Source: Micromonospora pisi
GTDB taxonomy: Bacteria > Actinomycetota > Actinomycetes > Mycobacteriales > Micromonosporaceae
Direction: 5' to 3'
DNA length: 64,000 nucleotides
Assembly (NCBI RefSeq): GCF_003633685.1
Contig: NZ_RBKT01000001.1
Coordinates: 3,038,001-3,102,000 of the forward strand
The notes under the pieces are model-generated. The model had not been told where the DNA came from, made no database searches, and worked only from the letters and a program-made list of their open reading frames with translations. Shown piece by piece: positions 53,931 through 62,307 of the stretch. The translations under genes and the position numbers were made by a program. How positions within the stretch are numbered: the stretch's first letter is position 1; each line of letters begins with the position of its first letter.

Positions 53931-55019
53931 GTGAAAACGGGAGACAGTGGCGAGAACTTCGCTCTGGTGGTCGGCGCGACCGGGATCTCCGGTCGTGCCC
54001 TGTGCCGGGAACTCGCCGAACGGGGGTGGCGGGTCGCCGGCCTGTCCCGACGTGCCCCGGCCGCCCCTCTTGACGGCGTCGAGACCGTGCGGGCCGATCT
54101 GACGGACGTGGAGTCCGTGCGGTCAGCCCTGGCCGGGCTGGACCTCACCCACGTGTTCTTCACCGCGTGGAGCCGCATGGCGACAGAGGCGGAGAACATC
54201 CTGGTCAACTCCGCCATGGTGCGGCACGTCCTGGACGTCACAGGACCGTCGGGACACGTACGCCACGTGGCGCTGGTCACCGGCCTCAAGCATTACCTGG
54301 GACCGTTCGAGGCGTACGCCACCGGGGAGACCCGCGACACGCCCTTCCACGAGGAAGAGCCCCGCCTACCGGCGCCGAACTTCTACTACGCCCAGGAGGA
54401 CGAGCTGTGGAAGGCCGCCGAGCGGTACCGGTTCACCTGGAGCGTGCACCGCTCACACACGATCATCGGGCATGCCGTCGGCAACGCCATGAACATGGGA
54501 ACGACCCTGGCCGTCCAGGCAGCTCTCTGCCGCGCCGAGGGCAGACCCTTCGTCTTCCCCGGTAACGAGGTGCAATGGAACGGTGTCACGGACATGACCG
54601 ACGCCGGACTGCTGGCGCGCCAGATGATCTGGGCGGCCACGACCGGCGATCTGCCGAGCCAGGCGTACAACACCGCGAACGGAGATCTCTTCCGTTGGCG
54701 CTGGATGTGGCCACGGATCGCGGAGCTGCTCGACGTCGAGCCGGAAGGCTACCTGGCTCGGCCGCGACCGCTTGAGGAGCAGATGTCCGGCGCAGCTGAC
54801 ACCTGGCGCCGACTGGCCGAGCGCGAACACCTTGCCGAGCCCGACATCACACGTGTCGCTTCCTGGTGGCACACCGACAGTGACCTGAACAGACCGATCG
54901 AGTGCTTCACGGACATGACGCGCAGCCGGAGCGCGGGATTCACCGACTACGTCCACACCCTCAGCTCGTTCGCCAACCTGTTCGACACACTCCGGCGGGA
55001 CCGTGTCATCCCCAGTTGA
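53931..55019 (+). CDS. PRISE-type SDR (enone reductase-like)
   Basis: NAD(P)H-dependent short-chain dehydrogenase of 362 residues. Cofactor motif VVGATGISG at the N-terminus; GLKHYLGPFE, NFYYAQEDEL and WSVHRSHTIIG are the marks of the progesterone 5-beta-reductase/iridoid-synthase-like (PRISE) group, which reduces activated C=C bonds. The active Tyr and Lys are in the NFYY and GLKHY segments. GTG 53931 has GGAGG five bases upstream. The natural substrate is unknown. Confidence 0.85.
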   Translation: MKTGDSGENFALVVGATGISGRALCRELAERGWRVAGLSRRAPAAPLDGVETVRADLTDVESVRSALAGLDLTHVFFTAWSRMATEAENILVNSAMVRHVLDVTGPSGHVRHVALVTGLKHYLGPFEAYATGETRDTPFHEEEPRLPAPNFYYAQEDELWKAAERYRFTWSVHRSHTIIGHAVGNAMNMGTTLAVQAALCRAEGRPFVFPGNEVQWNGVTDMTDAGLLARQMIWAATTGDLPSQAYNTANGDLFRWRWMWPRIAELLDVEPEGYLARPRPLEEQMSGAADTWRRLAEREHLAEPDITRVASWWHTDSDLNRPIECFTDMTRSRSAGFTDYVHTLSSFANLFDTLRRDRVIPS

Positions 55020-55127
55020 GCCGGCGGGCCGGCGGCACCGGGTCGCCTTCACCGCTCACGATCGCCCGGATACCGCGAAGTGCCACGTCGGACGATCCGC
55101 TTTCCACCTATTGCCGGTCGAACAGGC

Positions 55128-55162
55128 AAGAACCCGCCTCCCGTTTCGGGAGGCGGGTTCTT
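55128..55162 (-). terminator. tRNA-Met terminator
   Basis: Perfect 16-bp arms AAGAACCCGCCTCCCG and CGGGAGGCGGGTTCTT with a TTT loop. Read on the minus strand it follows the tRNA-Met 3' end by eight bases. It may also serve the SDR gene on the plus strand, where TTCTTT follows. Confidence 0.85.
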
Positions 55163-55169
55163 TTCTTTG

Positions 55170-55214
55170 TAGCGGGGACAGGATTTGAACCTGCGACCTC
55201 TGGGTTATGAGCCC
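55170..55214 (-). tRNA. tRNA-Met 3' half only (attachment-site remnant)
   Basis: On the minus strand this matches the 3' half of elongator tRNA-Met: anticodon loop CTCATAA, the 3' anticodon stem, variable loop, T arm (GGTTCAAATCC) and acceptor CCCCGCTA. The D arm and 5' acceptor strand (expected to the right) are absent; the sequence to the right is unrelated. A 3' tRNA fragment with the original terminator is the usual far-end scar of a tRNA-integrated element, with the island lying to the right of 55214. Confidence 0.8.
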
Positions 55215-55679
55215 CGTCCAGGGTTCAAACCCCTGAGCGTCGAGCGTCTATTTTCCCAGCTCAGGCATGGTTTTTCGTGATCTCTGATGGCGCCTCATGT
55301 TGCCCTGTAGTGGGACGTCTGCCCGGACCACGCCCGGATGGGGATCTTGCCGCGAGCGCCACCCGCATATGATCTTGAAACGGATGTGACTGTCGACACA
55401 GCCCCCACCCATCGAGGGATACTGATCGCAGGCGTCCACCCGATGAGGGTAGTAGCACTCGGTGGGGTTGTTGCGCGACGACCTAGCGCGGCCCGGGTGG
55501 AGGTTGCCTCGGTCTAGCCGTATCTACCTGGGCACCTGAGTCCGCACGCCGACCTGTGGTGTTGGTTTTCATCAAGGAAGACCGACCGACCGGCGGGTCG
55601 TCGCAGGACATCGAGTCGTTGGCACCAGTGAACACGTGAGCCATCGATACGGTCGGCGGCGACCAGGGCGAGGTGGGCG
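55215..55679. other. Island-end spacer without a clear gene
   Basis: A 465-base stretch right of the tRNA fragment. No open frame has convincing codon use; no integrase is recognised. A T-arm-like CAGGGTTCAAACCCCTG occurs at about 55219-55235 and may be a second tRNA scrap or chance. Confidence 0.4.
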
Positions 55680-56345
55680 ATGCTCAGGAGGATCCCGCTG
55701 GCCCTGGTGGGCCTGGTAACCCTTGCACTGCTCACCGTGGGCGGGTCCGCGACGATGGTGACGGGCAGCGGAAGCATCCCGGGGCCGGCAGCGTGCGGCC
55801 CGGAGCACCAGCCGGAGCGGGCGCCACACAGCTTCGTCCAGAGAGCCAAGGACTACACCAGGACGGATCTCCTCGTGGAGAGCGACGCGGTCATCCGGGC
55901 GTCGGCGATCGACTCGACACCCAAGGTCGAATATCCGTGGCCGCCCGAGCCGGAGGCACCCTCGATGCGGTACACGCTGACGACGGTCAGGGTCTTGGAG
56001 GTGTTGTGGGTCGCTCCGGCACCCCGTACCAGCCGTAAGGGTGAGGTACGCGTGGCCGGCAGGATGCCCCTGACGCAGGCGTCCGCGGAAATGGCTCGGG
56101 ATCCGGGACTGGCGCCACTGCTCAACCCTGCGTGTGAATATTTGATCTACGTCGTGCGGAACAGCGACCCGAGAAGGGGTGCGCCCCCGGCTCTCGGCTG
56201 GCATATCACCGGAGGCCAAGGTGTCTACCGGCTCGACGCTGGCCCAACCGGTTCACCCCGGTACGTGTTCTCGGGAGGTGGAGAGCCTCCTCTACCTTCG
56301 GTCCTGGAGGTAGCCGCCGTACGTTCGCGTACCTTCCTCGACTGA
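55680..56345 (+). CDS. Secreted or anchored hypothetical protein
   Basis: A 221-residue protein with an N-terminal hydrophobic segment (about 6-26, LALVGLVTLALLTVG) and a Cys-containing exported region. The codon use is less GC-biased than in the chromosomal genes to the left, fitting island DNA. ATG 55680 has AGGTGGG upstream. No family is recognised. Confidence 0.6.
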   Translation: MLRRIPLALVGLVTLALLTVGGSATMVTGSGSIPGPAACGPEHQPERAPHSFVQRAKDYTRTDLLVESDAVIRASAIDSTPKVEYPWPPEPEAPSMRYTLTTVRVLEVLWVAPAPRTSRKGEVRVAGRMPLTQASAEMARDPGLAPLLNPACEYLIYVVRNSDPRRGAPPALGWHITGGQGVYRLDAGPTGSPRYVFSGGGEPPLPSVLEVAAVRSRTFLD

Positions 56346-56622
56346 TAGGAAGCGTCCCGGCTCCCGGTGATGAGCAAAGCCGGGACCGCGGACGAGGCGA
56401 AATCCGTATCGGCGGCGGAGCCGGTGTTTGCGGAGGCTGAGGTCGGCCCCGCCGCCAGCCGACACGGCTCGAAGTGCACACCCTGGGCACGTCAGCCCAT
56501 CCCCAGCGATCGACCATCTTGCTGACTATCGGATCTCGGGAGGTGCCCCGACGATAACCGTGCGTGACGGATCTCCCCGAGTGTCGCGAGCCGCTCGCTT
56601 CCGGATCTGGCACCCCTCTGTG
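56346..56622. other. Spacer upstream of the IS110 3' end
   Basis: No gene is supported in these 277 bases. It probably contains the right end of the IS110 element, which has no terminal inverted repeats to mark it. Confidence 0.35.
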
Positions 56623-57786
56623 TCAAGAGGCGGCGAGGAGCGGTGTTCTAGGCTGGGGTTCGGCGGGTCCGGGAAGTGACTGTTCCGAAGTGTCGACCAT
56701 GGGGATTGGGTCGGCCGCGCTGGATTGAAGAGTCGTCCCCACGTGTCCTCCCGGGCCCGTCCTCGCCGATGCGGCGTCTTTGATCATCTGCTTGTAGACG
56801 ACGTCGGACAGGCGTCGTTTCAGGCAGCGTATGGCCTCCATCGGGGTCTTGCCCGCGGCGAGTTTGCGCCGGTAGTACGCGCGACCTTCGGTGTCGTGCC
56901 GCATCTGGACGATGGCCATGATGTGCAGGACCCGGTTGATGCGCCGGTTCCCGGCCCGGGACAGTCGATGGCGTTTCTGGTCGCCGGACGAGGCGTCCAG
57001 AGGCGCGGTGCCGTTCCAGGCGGCGAAGTGGCCACGGGTCGCGAACCGGCTGACGTCACCGACGTCGCCGATCAGCCGGGCGGCGCCGGACGGGCCGATG
57101 CCGTTGAGGTCCTGCAGACCACTGCCGGTGGCGGCGACGAGTTCGCTGAGCTCCTTGTTCGCGGCCTTGATTTTCTTGTCGACCTGGGCCAGCTCGGTGA
57201 TGAGTTCTGACGTGAGTCGCCGGCGGGTGGATCCGACCAGGTCACGGGGTCGGACCGTGTTGAGTAGTGTCCGGGCCTGCGGGGCGGACAGGAACGTCTT
57301 CGCCCCGCCGGGCACCAGTTCCAGGAGCAACTTGTGAATGCGGTTGAGTAGGTCTGTACGGGCATGACCAAGACCATCGCGACGGTCGACCAGTAGTCGC
57401 AGCGCGATGGTCGCGTCGTCGACGGCCACCTCCCGTAAGCCCTTGGCGCGTAACGCCGCGACGGCCACGCTGTGGGCGTCGACCGGGTCGGTCTTGCGGC
57501 CCTGACCGGTGTCGAAGACCCGGGCCCGCGCGGACAGCTTCGCCGGCACGTCGATCACAGTCTCCCCGTCGGCTACGAGGCGTTGAGCGATGTGCCGGCC
57601 GATGCCGCTGCAGCCCTCGACCGCCCAAACACGGTCCTTGTGCTGTCGGCCGACCTTGAGCATCGCCTGGTAGCCATCACGGTCGGTGGCGAATCTGCCT
57701 TGGGCAAGGATCTGCTCGCGGTCGTTGATGATCTCAATAGTCGCGGACCGCTTGTGCGGATCCATGCCGATGATGACGCGTCCCAC
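56623..57786 (-). mobile_element. IS110-family transposase (intact frame)
   Basis: Recombinase of 387 residues. RuvC-like DEDD site: Asp9, Glu57, Asp100 and Asp103; the C-terminal Tnp domain holds LSRAGNRRINRVLHI with the candidate serine. Family knowledge: IS110 enzymes are guided by a bridge RNA encoded in a non-coding end of the element, here expected at 57787-58030. The frame is full-length, so the element could be active. Confidence 0.93.
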
Positions 57787-58030
57787 GCTCGTCCTCCTCG
57801 ATCAAACCGGGCTGAATCCGGCGAGGAGGGCAGCGCTACTTCGAGCTGGGCAGACCCCTCTTGAGCCTCTCCGCGCCACGGTGACCGGCAGGACGCATGC
57901 CAAATGAGAGCCACACCAACTCGCGGTGGGCAGCCGATGAGAGAGCTACCCCGCCGGTCACCTCGACCAAGCCTGGCCTGGCTGCGGTCGTAGCACCAGT
58001 ACATAAGTAGCCGATGAGAGTTCATCAGCG
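57787..58030 (-). ncRNA. Candidate bridge-RNA end of the IS110 element
   Basis: Non-coding DNA next to the transposase start, where IS110 elements encode bridge RNA. A 12-bp direct repeat AGCCGATGAGAG occurs at 57932-57943 and 58009-58020, 77 bases apart. No open frame is supported. The RNA itself is inferred from position. Confidence 0.35.
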
Positions 58031-58087
58031 CGCTGTGTACGACAGGATCGCCAGCAGCACCATACTTCACGCCATCGAGGAAGTCGT

Positions 58088-59197
58088 TCATCGGTTCAGA
58101 AAGGTGCTGCCCGCATCCGGGAGAGGGAAGTGCAGCGTCACGCACAGCCCGCTGCCGTCGCGCGGGGTTAGGCGGATCCGGCCCCGATGGGCCAGGACGA
58201 TCGCGTGCACGATGGCCAGCCCGAGCCCTACGCCCTGGCCGCCGGTGCGGCCGCCCTCGGCGCGCACGAACGGCTCGAGCAGGTGCTCGGCCTGGCCTGG
58301 AGCGATCACCGGGCCGCCGTTGGAGATGCGCAGGAACGCCTTGCTGCCCTCGACCCCGGTCTCCACCTTGATCTCGTCGTCGGGATCGTTGTGGCGCCAG
58401 GCATTGTCTACGAGGTTGGCTACCATCATCTCCAGCAGCACCGGGTCGCCGACCACGGGGGCTGGCCGCAGGTTTGACTGGTCTGGGACCCTGACAAGAT
58501 CCGACAGGTCGACCAGGCGCCGCCGTCCTGTCGCTGCCTGGCTGTGTGCCAGTGCGAGCAGCCCGTCGAGTGTGCGCTGGCTCTTGCCGATCGCGGTCCG
58601 AATGTCCTGCGCCATCGTGATCAGCTCATCTCGGCTGGGTTCGCCGTCGAGGGTGACGTCGATCGCGGTGCGCATCGTGGTCAGCGGGGTTCGCAGCTCG
58701 TGCGCGGCGTTGGCGGTGAACAGCTTCTGGCTGGCCACCCCGGCCTGGATCCGGTCGAGCATGCCGTTGACCGTCGCGGCGAGCGCGGCCAGCTCGTCGC
58801 GGGGCTCGTTGACCGGAACCCGCTCGGAGAGGTTCTCCGCCGAAAGGCGCTGCGCGGTGGCGGAGATGGCGCGGATCGGGCGCAGCACCCGCCCCGCCAC
58901 CAGCCAGCCCAGCAGCGCCGCGAGCGCGGTCACCACGGCGAGCGCGGTCAGCGCCTGGATCAGCAGCTCGTGCAGGGTCGCGCCCCGCAACCGGTCCAGA
59001 TCCGGCAGCAGGTCCTCCGGGCGCGGGGCGGTCTGGACCGTGCCGTCTGGGCCCCGAAGGTCGATGCGCACCAACCGTTGCCCGAGACGGTGCCGCATGA
59101 ACAGGTACGTCAACCCGGTCAGGACGAGTCCTGCGGCGAGCACGAGTCCGGTGTAGAGGACGGTGAGCCGGGCGCGGGCGGTAAGCGTGAGCTTCAC
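58088..59197 (-). CDS. Membrane sensor histidine kinase (HAMP-HisKA)
   Basis: Sensor kinase of 369 residues. Two membrane helices (about 8-30 and 83-105) bracket a short extracellular loop, then HAMP, HisKA with AAHELRTPLTTMRTA (phospho-His) and HATPase with NLVDNAWRHN and QGVGLGLAIV. Its GTG start overlaps the response regulator stop (GTGA). This is the CutS/TcrY-like layout. Signal unknown. Confidence 0.93.
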   Translation of the reverse strand: MKLTLTARARLTVLYTGLVLAAGLVLTGLTYLFMRHRLGQRLVRIDLRGPDGTVQTAPRPEDLLPDLDRLRGATLHELLIQALTALAVVTALAALLGWLVAGRVLRPIRAISATAQRLSAENLSERVPVNEPRDELAALAATVNGMLDRIQAGVASQKLFTANAAHELRTPLTTMRTAIDVTLDGEPSRDELITMAQDIRTAIGKSQRTLDGLLALAHSQAATGRRRLVDLSDLVRVPDQSNLRPAPVVGDPVLLEMMVANLVDNAWRHNDPDDEIKVETGVEGSKAFLRISNGGPVIAPGQAEHLLEPFVRAEGGRTGGQGVGLGLAIVHAIVLAHRGRIRLTPRDGSGLCVTLHFPLPDAGSTFLNR

Positions 59198-59850
59198 GGG
59201 ATCATCCGGTATCCGGCGCCGGTCACCGTCTCGATGGGCGGGGGATCGCCCAGCTTGCGGCGCAGCGTCCCGATCGTGATACGGATGGCGTTGGTGAACG
59301 GGTCGGCGTGCTCGTCCCACACCTTCTCCAGCAACGTCTCCGCGCTGACGACATCGCCGCCCGCCGCTAGCAGTTCCTCCAGGACGCCAAACTCCTTGGG
59401 GGTCAAGGAAAGCAGCCGCCCGGCCCGCTCGGCGGCGCGGCGCGCCGGGTCGAGCACCACGTCCGCGTGGCGCAGCACGGGAGGGCGCGCCGGGGTGCTG
59501 CGCCGGGCCAGCGCACGCACCCGCGCCACCAGCTCCGAGAAGGCGAACGGCTTGCCCAGGTAGTCATCCGCGCCCAGGCTCAGGCCGCCCACCCGGTCCT
59601 CGACCGTGCCGGACGCGGTCAGCATCAGGATCCGGGCGGTGCCGTCCTGCGCGAGCCACCGGCACACCGAATCCCCGTGCAGCACCGGCAGATCGCGGTC
59701 GAGCACCACCACGTCGTAGGCGGTCAGCTCGCACTTGTCGAGCGCGGACCGGCCGTCGAACGCCACGTCGACGGCGAACCCGTGCTTGCGCAGCCCGACC
59801 GCGACATAACCGGCCAGCGGCTGCTCATCCTCCACCAGCAGCACCCGCAC
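59194..59850 (-). CDS. OmpR-family response regulator
   Basis: Two-component regulator of 218 residues. Receiver with phospho-Asp in VVLDRDLPVLHGD and a winged-helix effector domain ending TIGTLRRKLGDPPPIETVTGAGYRMIP. It is translationally coupled to the kinase at 58088. It is divergent from a serine hydrolase gene 87 bases away, a likely target. Confidence 0.95.
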   Translation of the reverse strand: MRVLLVEDEQPLAGYVAVGLRKHGFAVDVAFDGRSALDKCELTAYDVVVLDRDLPVLHGDSVCRWLAQDGTARILMLTASGTVEDRVGGLSLGADDYLGKPFAFSELVARVRALARRSTPARPPVLRHADVVLDPARRAAERAGRLLSLTPKEFGVLEELLAAGGDVVSAETLLEKVWDEHADPFTNAIRITIGTLRRKLGDPPPIETVTGAGYRMIP

Positions 59851-59937
59851 TGGACAAGTATGCGCGAGCCCACCTATGGATCACGTATGGTCGCTCGATC
59901 GGCCCGCCATACGCGCCCACCGGTAGACCTATGGCTC

Positions 59938-61110
59938 ATGACCACTACACGAAGAACGATCCTCTCGCTCGCCGGCGCGGCACCGCTGGCCCTGGCGATC
60001 GGGAACCCGGCCGGAGCGGACCCGGGTTACGCAAAGGTGCCCGATGGCCTCAAACCGGGTGGGGAGCTTGACAAATTCGTCGCCGAGCTGGCGGTCAAGG
60101 ACGAGTTCTCCGGCTCGCTGCTGCTCACCCACCGCGGGCGGCGAGTGCTCAGCCGGTCATACGGCATGGCCAACAAAGCGCTGGGCATTCCCAACGGGCC
60201 CGACACCATCTTCGCCCTCGCCTCGGTGACCAAGGTGCTCACCGCGTTGAGCGTGGTACAGCTCGTGGAGCGGGGGAAGCTCTCCCTCGGCGCCAAGCTC
60301 GGCCCGCTCCTCGACGGTTTCGCGCCCGAGGTCGGGGAGGCGGTGACCGTCCACCACCTGCTCACGCATACGTCCGGGCTGGGCGATTTCCACATGGTGC
60401 CCGGATTCTGGGAGACCGCACGCACCTGGAGCAGCGCCCAGCAGGTCATGGACGGGATCACGCAGATCATCCGGGGGATGCCGGTGACGTTCCCCGCCGG
60501 GGCCTCACACGCCTACAGCAATGCCGGATTCCACCTGCTCGGGGCGATCGTGGCGAAGGTATCCGGGCTGTCCTACTACGACTATGTGCGGCGAAACGTC
60601 TTCCGGCCCGCCGGGATGAGCAGCTCGGACTTCTACACCAAACCGCAGTGGCTCACCGATCCCCGGATCGCCCATCCCTACACCAGGCCGGAGTCGGGCA
60701 AGCAAGTCGATGACATCGACAGCCGTTACTTCATTGGGACCCCGGCCGGCGAGGCCTTCTGCACCTGCGCCGACCTTGACCGCTTCACCCAAGCGCTGCT
60801 GGGCGGCAAGCTGATCGATGCGCCATTCCTCCAGCTCTACGCCAGTGGAAAGGTGCCGATGCCGCCGCCACCCGGGACGCCGCCGCTGCCGGGACCGCCG
60901 CCGGTGACACTGCAGTGCTACGGCCCGATCGGAACAGTCGCCAGCGGTCAATGGACCTTCGGCCACGGCGGCGGATCCCCCGGAATCTCCACCAACCTCG
61001 AGATCTTTCCCGACAGCCGATGGACCTCCGTGGTGCTCGGCAACTACGACCCGCCCGCCGCGCTACCCATCGCCAGAATGGCCCGGCAGTTGATCACTGG
61101 GCAGAGTTAG
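59938..61110 (+). CDS. Tat-exported serine beta-lactamase/PBP-like hydrolase
   Basis: Class-C beta-lactamase-fold serine hydrolase of 390 residues. Twin-arginine signal TTTRRTILSLAG, then the SXXK motif SVTK (Ser96, Lys99), Tyr motif YSN and HGGG near the C-terminus. Members hydrolyse esters, amides or peptides and only some act on beta-lactams, so resistance must not be assumed. It is divergent from the OmpR-type pair, which may control it. A 17-bp hairpin follows. Confidence 0.88.
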   Translation: MTTTRRTILSLAGAAPLALAIGNPAGADPGYAKVPDGLKPGGELDKFVAELAVKDEFSGSLLLTHRGRRVLSRSYGMANKALGIPNGPDTIFALASVTKVLTALSVVQLVERGKLSLGAKLGPLLDGFAPEVGEAVTVHHLLTHTSGLGDFHMVPGFWETARTWSSAQQVMDGITQIIRGMPVTFPAGASHAYSNAGFHLLGAIVAKVSGLSYYDYVRRNVFRPAGMSSSDFYTKPQWLTDPRIAHPYTRPESGKQVDDIDSRYFIGTPAGEAFCTCADLDRFTQALLGGKLIDAPFLQLYASGKVPMPPPPGTPPLPGPPPVTLQCYGPIGTVASGQWTFGHGGGSPGISTNLEIFPDSRWTSVVLGNYDPPAALPIARMARQLITGQS

Positions 61111-61115
61111 ATCCA

Positions 61116-61164
61116 TGTCACGCCTGATGTCGTCAGCGTTGTGCCTTCGACATCAGGCGTGACA
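61116..61164 (+). terminator. Perfect 17-bp hairpin after the serine hydrolase
   Basis: Arms TGTCACGCCTGATGTCG (61116-61132) and CGACATCAGGCGTGACA (61148-61164) are perfectly complementary, starting six bases after the stop. Confidence 0.8.
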
Positions 61165-61178
61165 CCGATCAAGAGACA

Positions 61179-61500
61179 TCAATTACTTCCGTCGCTACTC
61201 CCGCCGCGTCGACAGCGAGTACGAAGCGGCACATCCGGGCGCGACCGCCGCACTCTTCTGCCGCAGATAGCGCGCGGCCCGTCGGCTCCGTCGGCGGTGA
61301 CCTCGCTGTGCAGGGTGACGTCCTGGACTTCGATGCCGGGCCGTTGTTCGATGCTGTCTGCGATGCGGCGCAGCAGTGCCGGGACACTGTCTTGGCCGCG
61401 GCCTGCCGGATTGGCCTGTGAAGCCGCGACTCGGCCCGCCCGTTCACCTCCGCCCTTCGGCGCCGGATGCAGCGACTGGCGGCGGGCGGTACGGACGAAG
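61179..61500 (-). pseudogene. Decayed fragment of a small actinobacterial protein
   Basis: One minus-strand frame reads like a real protein (SVPALLRRIADSIEQRPG then VQDVTLHSEVTADGADG), resembling small actinobacterial hypothetical proteins. It lacks a clear start, and after that core it turns to random sequence with a TGA at 61179. Frameshift or recombination is likely. Confidence 0.35.
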
Positions 61501-61570
61501 ATAGGGGCGGTGAGGTGACATCCGGGATCTGTGGGGATCGGGCGGCCGGCGGTGCGCGGATAATGGGGGG

Positions 61571-61840
61571 ATGAAGCGAGAGGTTCGCCTGATGCGGTTG
61601 GCCGGGACGCGCGCCGACGGTGCGGTGGCGACGGGCGCGGCGGCTACAGGCGCGCGGGCTGCGGGGGCGGCGTCGCTCGGCGCCCTGGCCGTCGGGGCGC
61701 TGGCCGTCGGGGCCGTGGCCGTTGGGGTGCTGGTCATCGGGCGGTTAGCTATCCGCCGGGCGGTGGTGCGGGAGCTGCGCGTCGGCCGTTTGGAGATCGA
61801 CGAGCTGGTGGTGCGGAGCCGACCCGCTGCCGAGGGATAA
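61571..61840 (+). CDS. Pentapeptide-periodic Ala/Gly/Val protein
   Basis: A small protein of 89 residues whose middle is tandem five-residue units: ALAVG, ALAVG, AVAVG, VLVIG, RLAIR, RAVVR, ELRVG, RLEID, ELVVR. This strict spacing of five suits a right-handed beta-helix, hydrophobic first and charged later. It could also be a membrane-inserting segment. ATG 61571 lies after GGGGGG. I recognise no named family. Confidence 0.55.
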   Translation: MKREVRLMRLAGTRADGAVATGAAATGARAAGAASLGALAVGALAVGAVAVGVLVIGRLAIRRAVVRELRVGRLEIDELVVRSRPAAEG

Positions 61841-62154
61841 CCCCCTCGCGCAGTGGACGAGTCCGCATCTAGCCGCGATCCACGCTCATCCTTCCGACCT
61901 CCTGTGACCCAACGTAGTTAGATCAGGCAGCCGTCCTGGTGGCCGACGGCAGTCCTCGATGCACCCGACGTCGATGCGGCGACTTGTGGATCTTTGTAGC
62001 TCATCGTGTACCTGGCTCTGCACTCCAAGCCGTACCCCCGACACCAGGAACTGCTGCGCGCCGACCAGCCCAACCTGCTTCAGCCGGGCTTGGCTCGTCG
62101 CCGTGGTGGCTGCCGTTCCCGTCGCGTCCCGCACCATGCCCGGCCCGGACCGAC
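61841..62154. other. Island spacer without a supported gene
   Basis: About 310 bases between the pentapeptide gene and the hairpin downstream of the DUF4917 gene. Open frames here are low-complexity GC shadows. No promoter or repeat is clear. Confidence 0.4.
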
Positions 62155-62245
62155 GCGCAAGGGAGCCCGGCTCTCGCGACCCTCGCAGCGGCGGTGGACG
62201 GTGTCGGTGTCGCCGGTCGCGAGCCCGGTCTCGGTTCCCTTGCGC
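62155..62245. other. Large hairpin downstream of the DUF4917 gene
   Basis: Outer arms GCGCAAGGGA (62155-62164) and TCCCTTGCGC (62236-62245) are perfect; inner arms CTCGCGACC (62173-62181) and GGTCGCGAG (62215-62223) are perfect. GAGCCCGG is also repeated directly at 62163 and 62221. It lies 63 bases past the DUF4917 stop, so it may be a terminator or a structured RNA. Confidence 0.6.
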
Positions 62246-62307
62246 GCCCGGTCCTCGGGCCGGGCTTTGGTTGGGAACGCGCCGGGCGGCAGCAGCCCAC
62301 GGGACGG

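Noticed and set aside
55170-55250. A complete tRNA-Met gene
   Set aside because: The D arm and 5' acceptor strand are absent; the 30 bases right of the anticodon stem do not pair with the 3' acceptor strand.
61169-61447. 92-codon minus-strand gene
   Set aside because: A different frame of the same strand carries the protein-like sequence, so this frame is a shadow of a decayed gene.
62155-62245. Retron msr/msd RNA
   Set aside because: No reverse transcriptase is encoded nearby; the hairpin alone does not support a retron.
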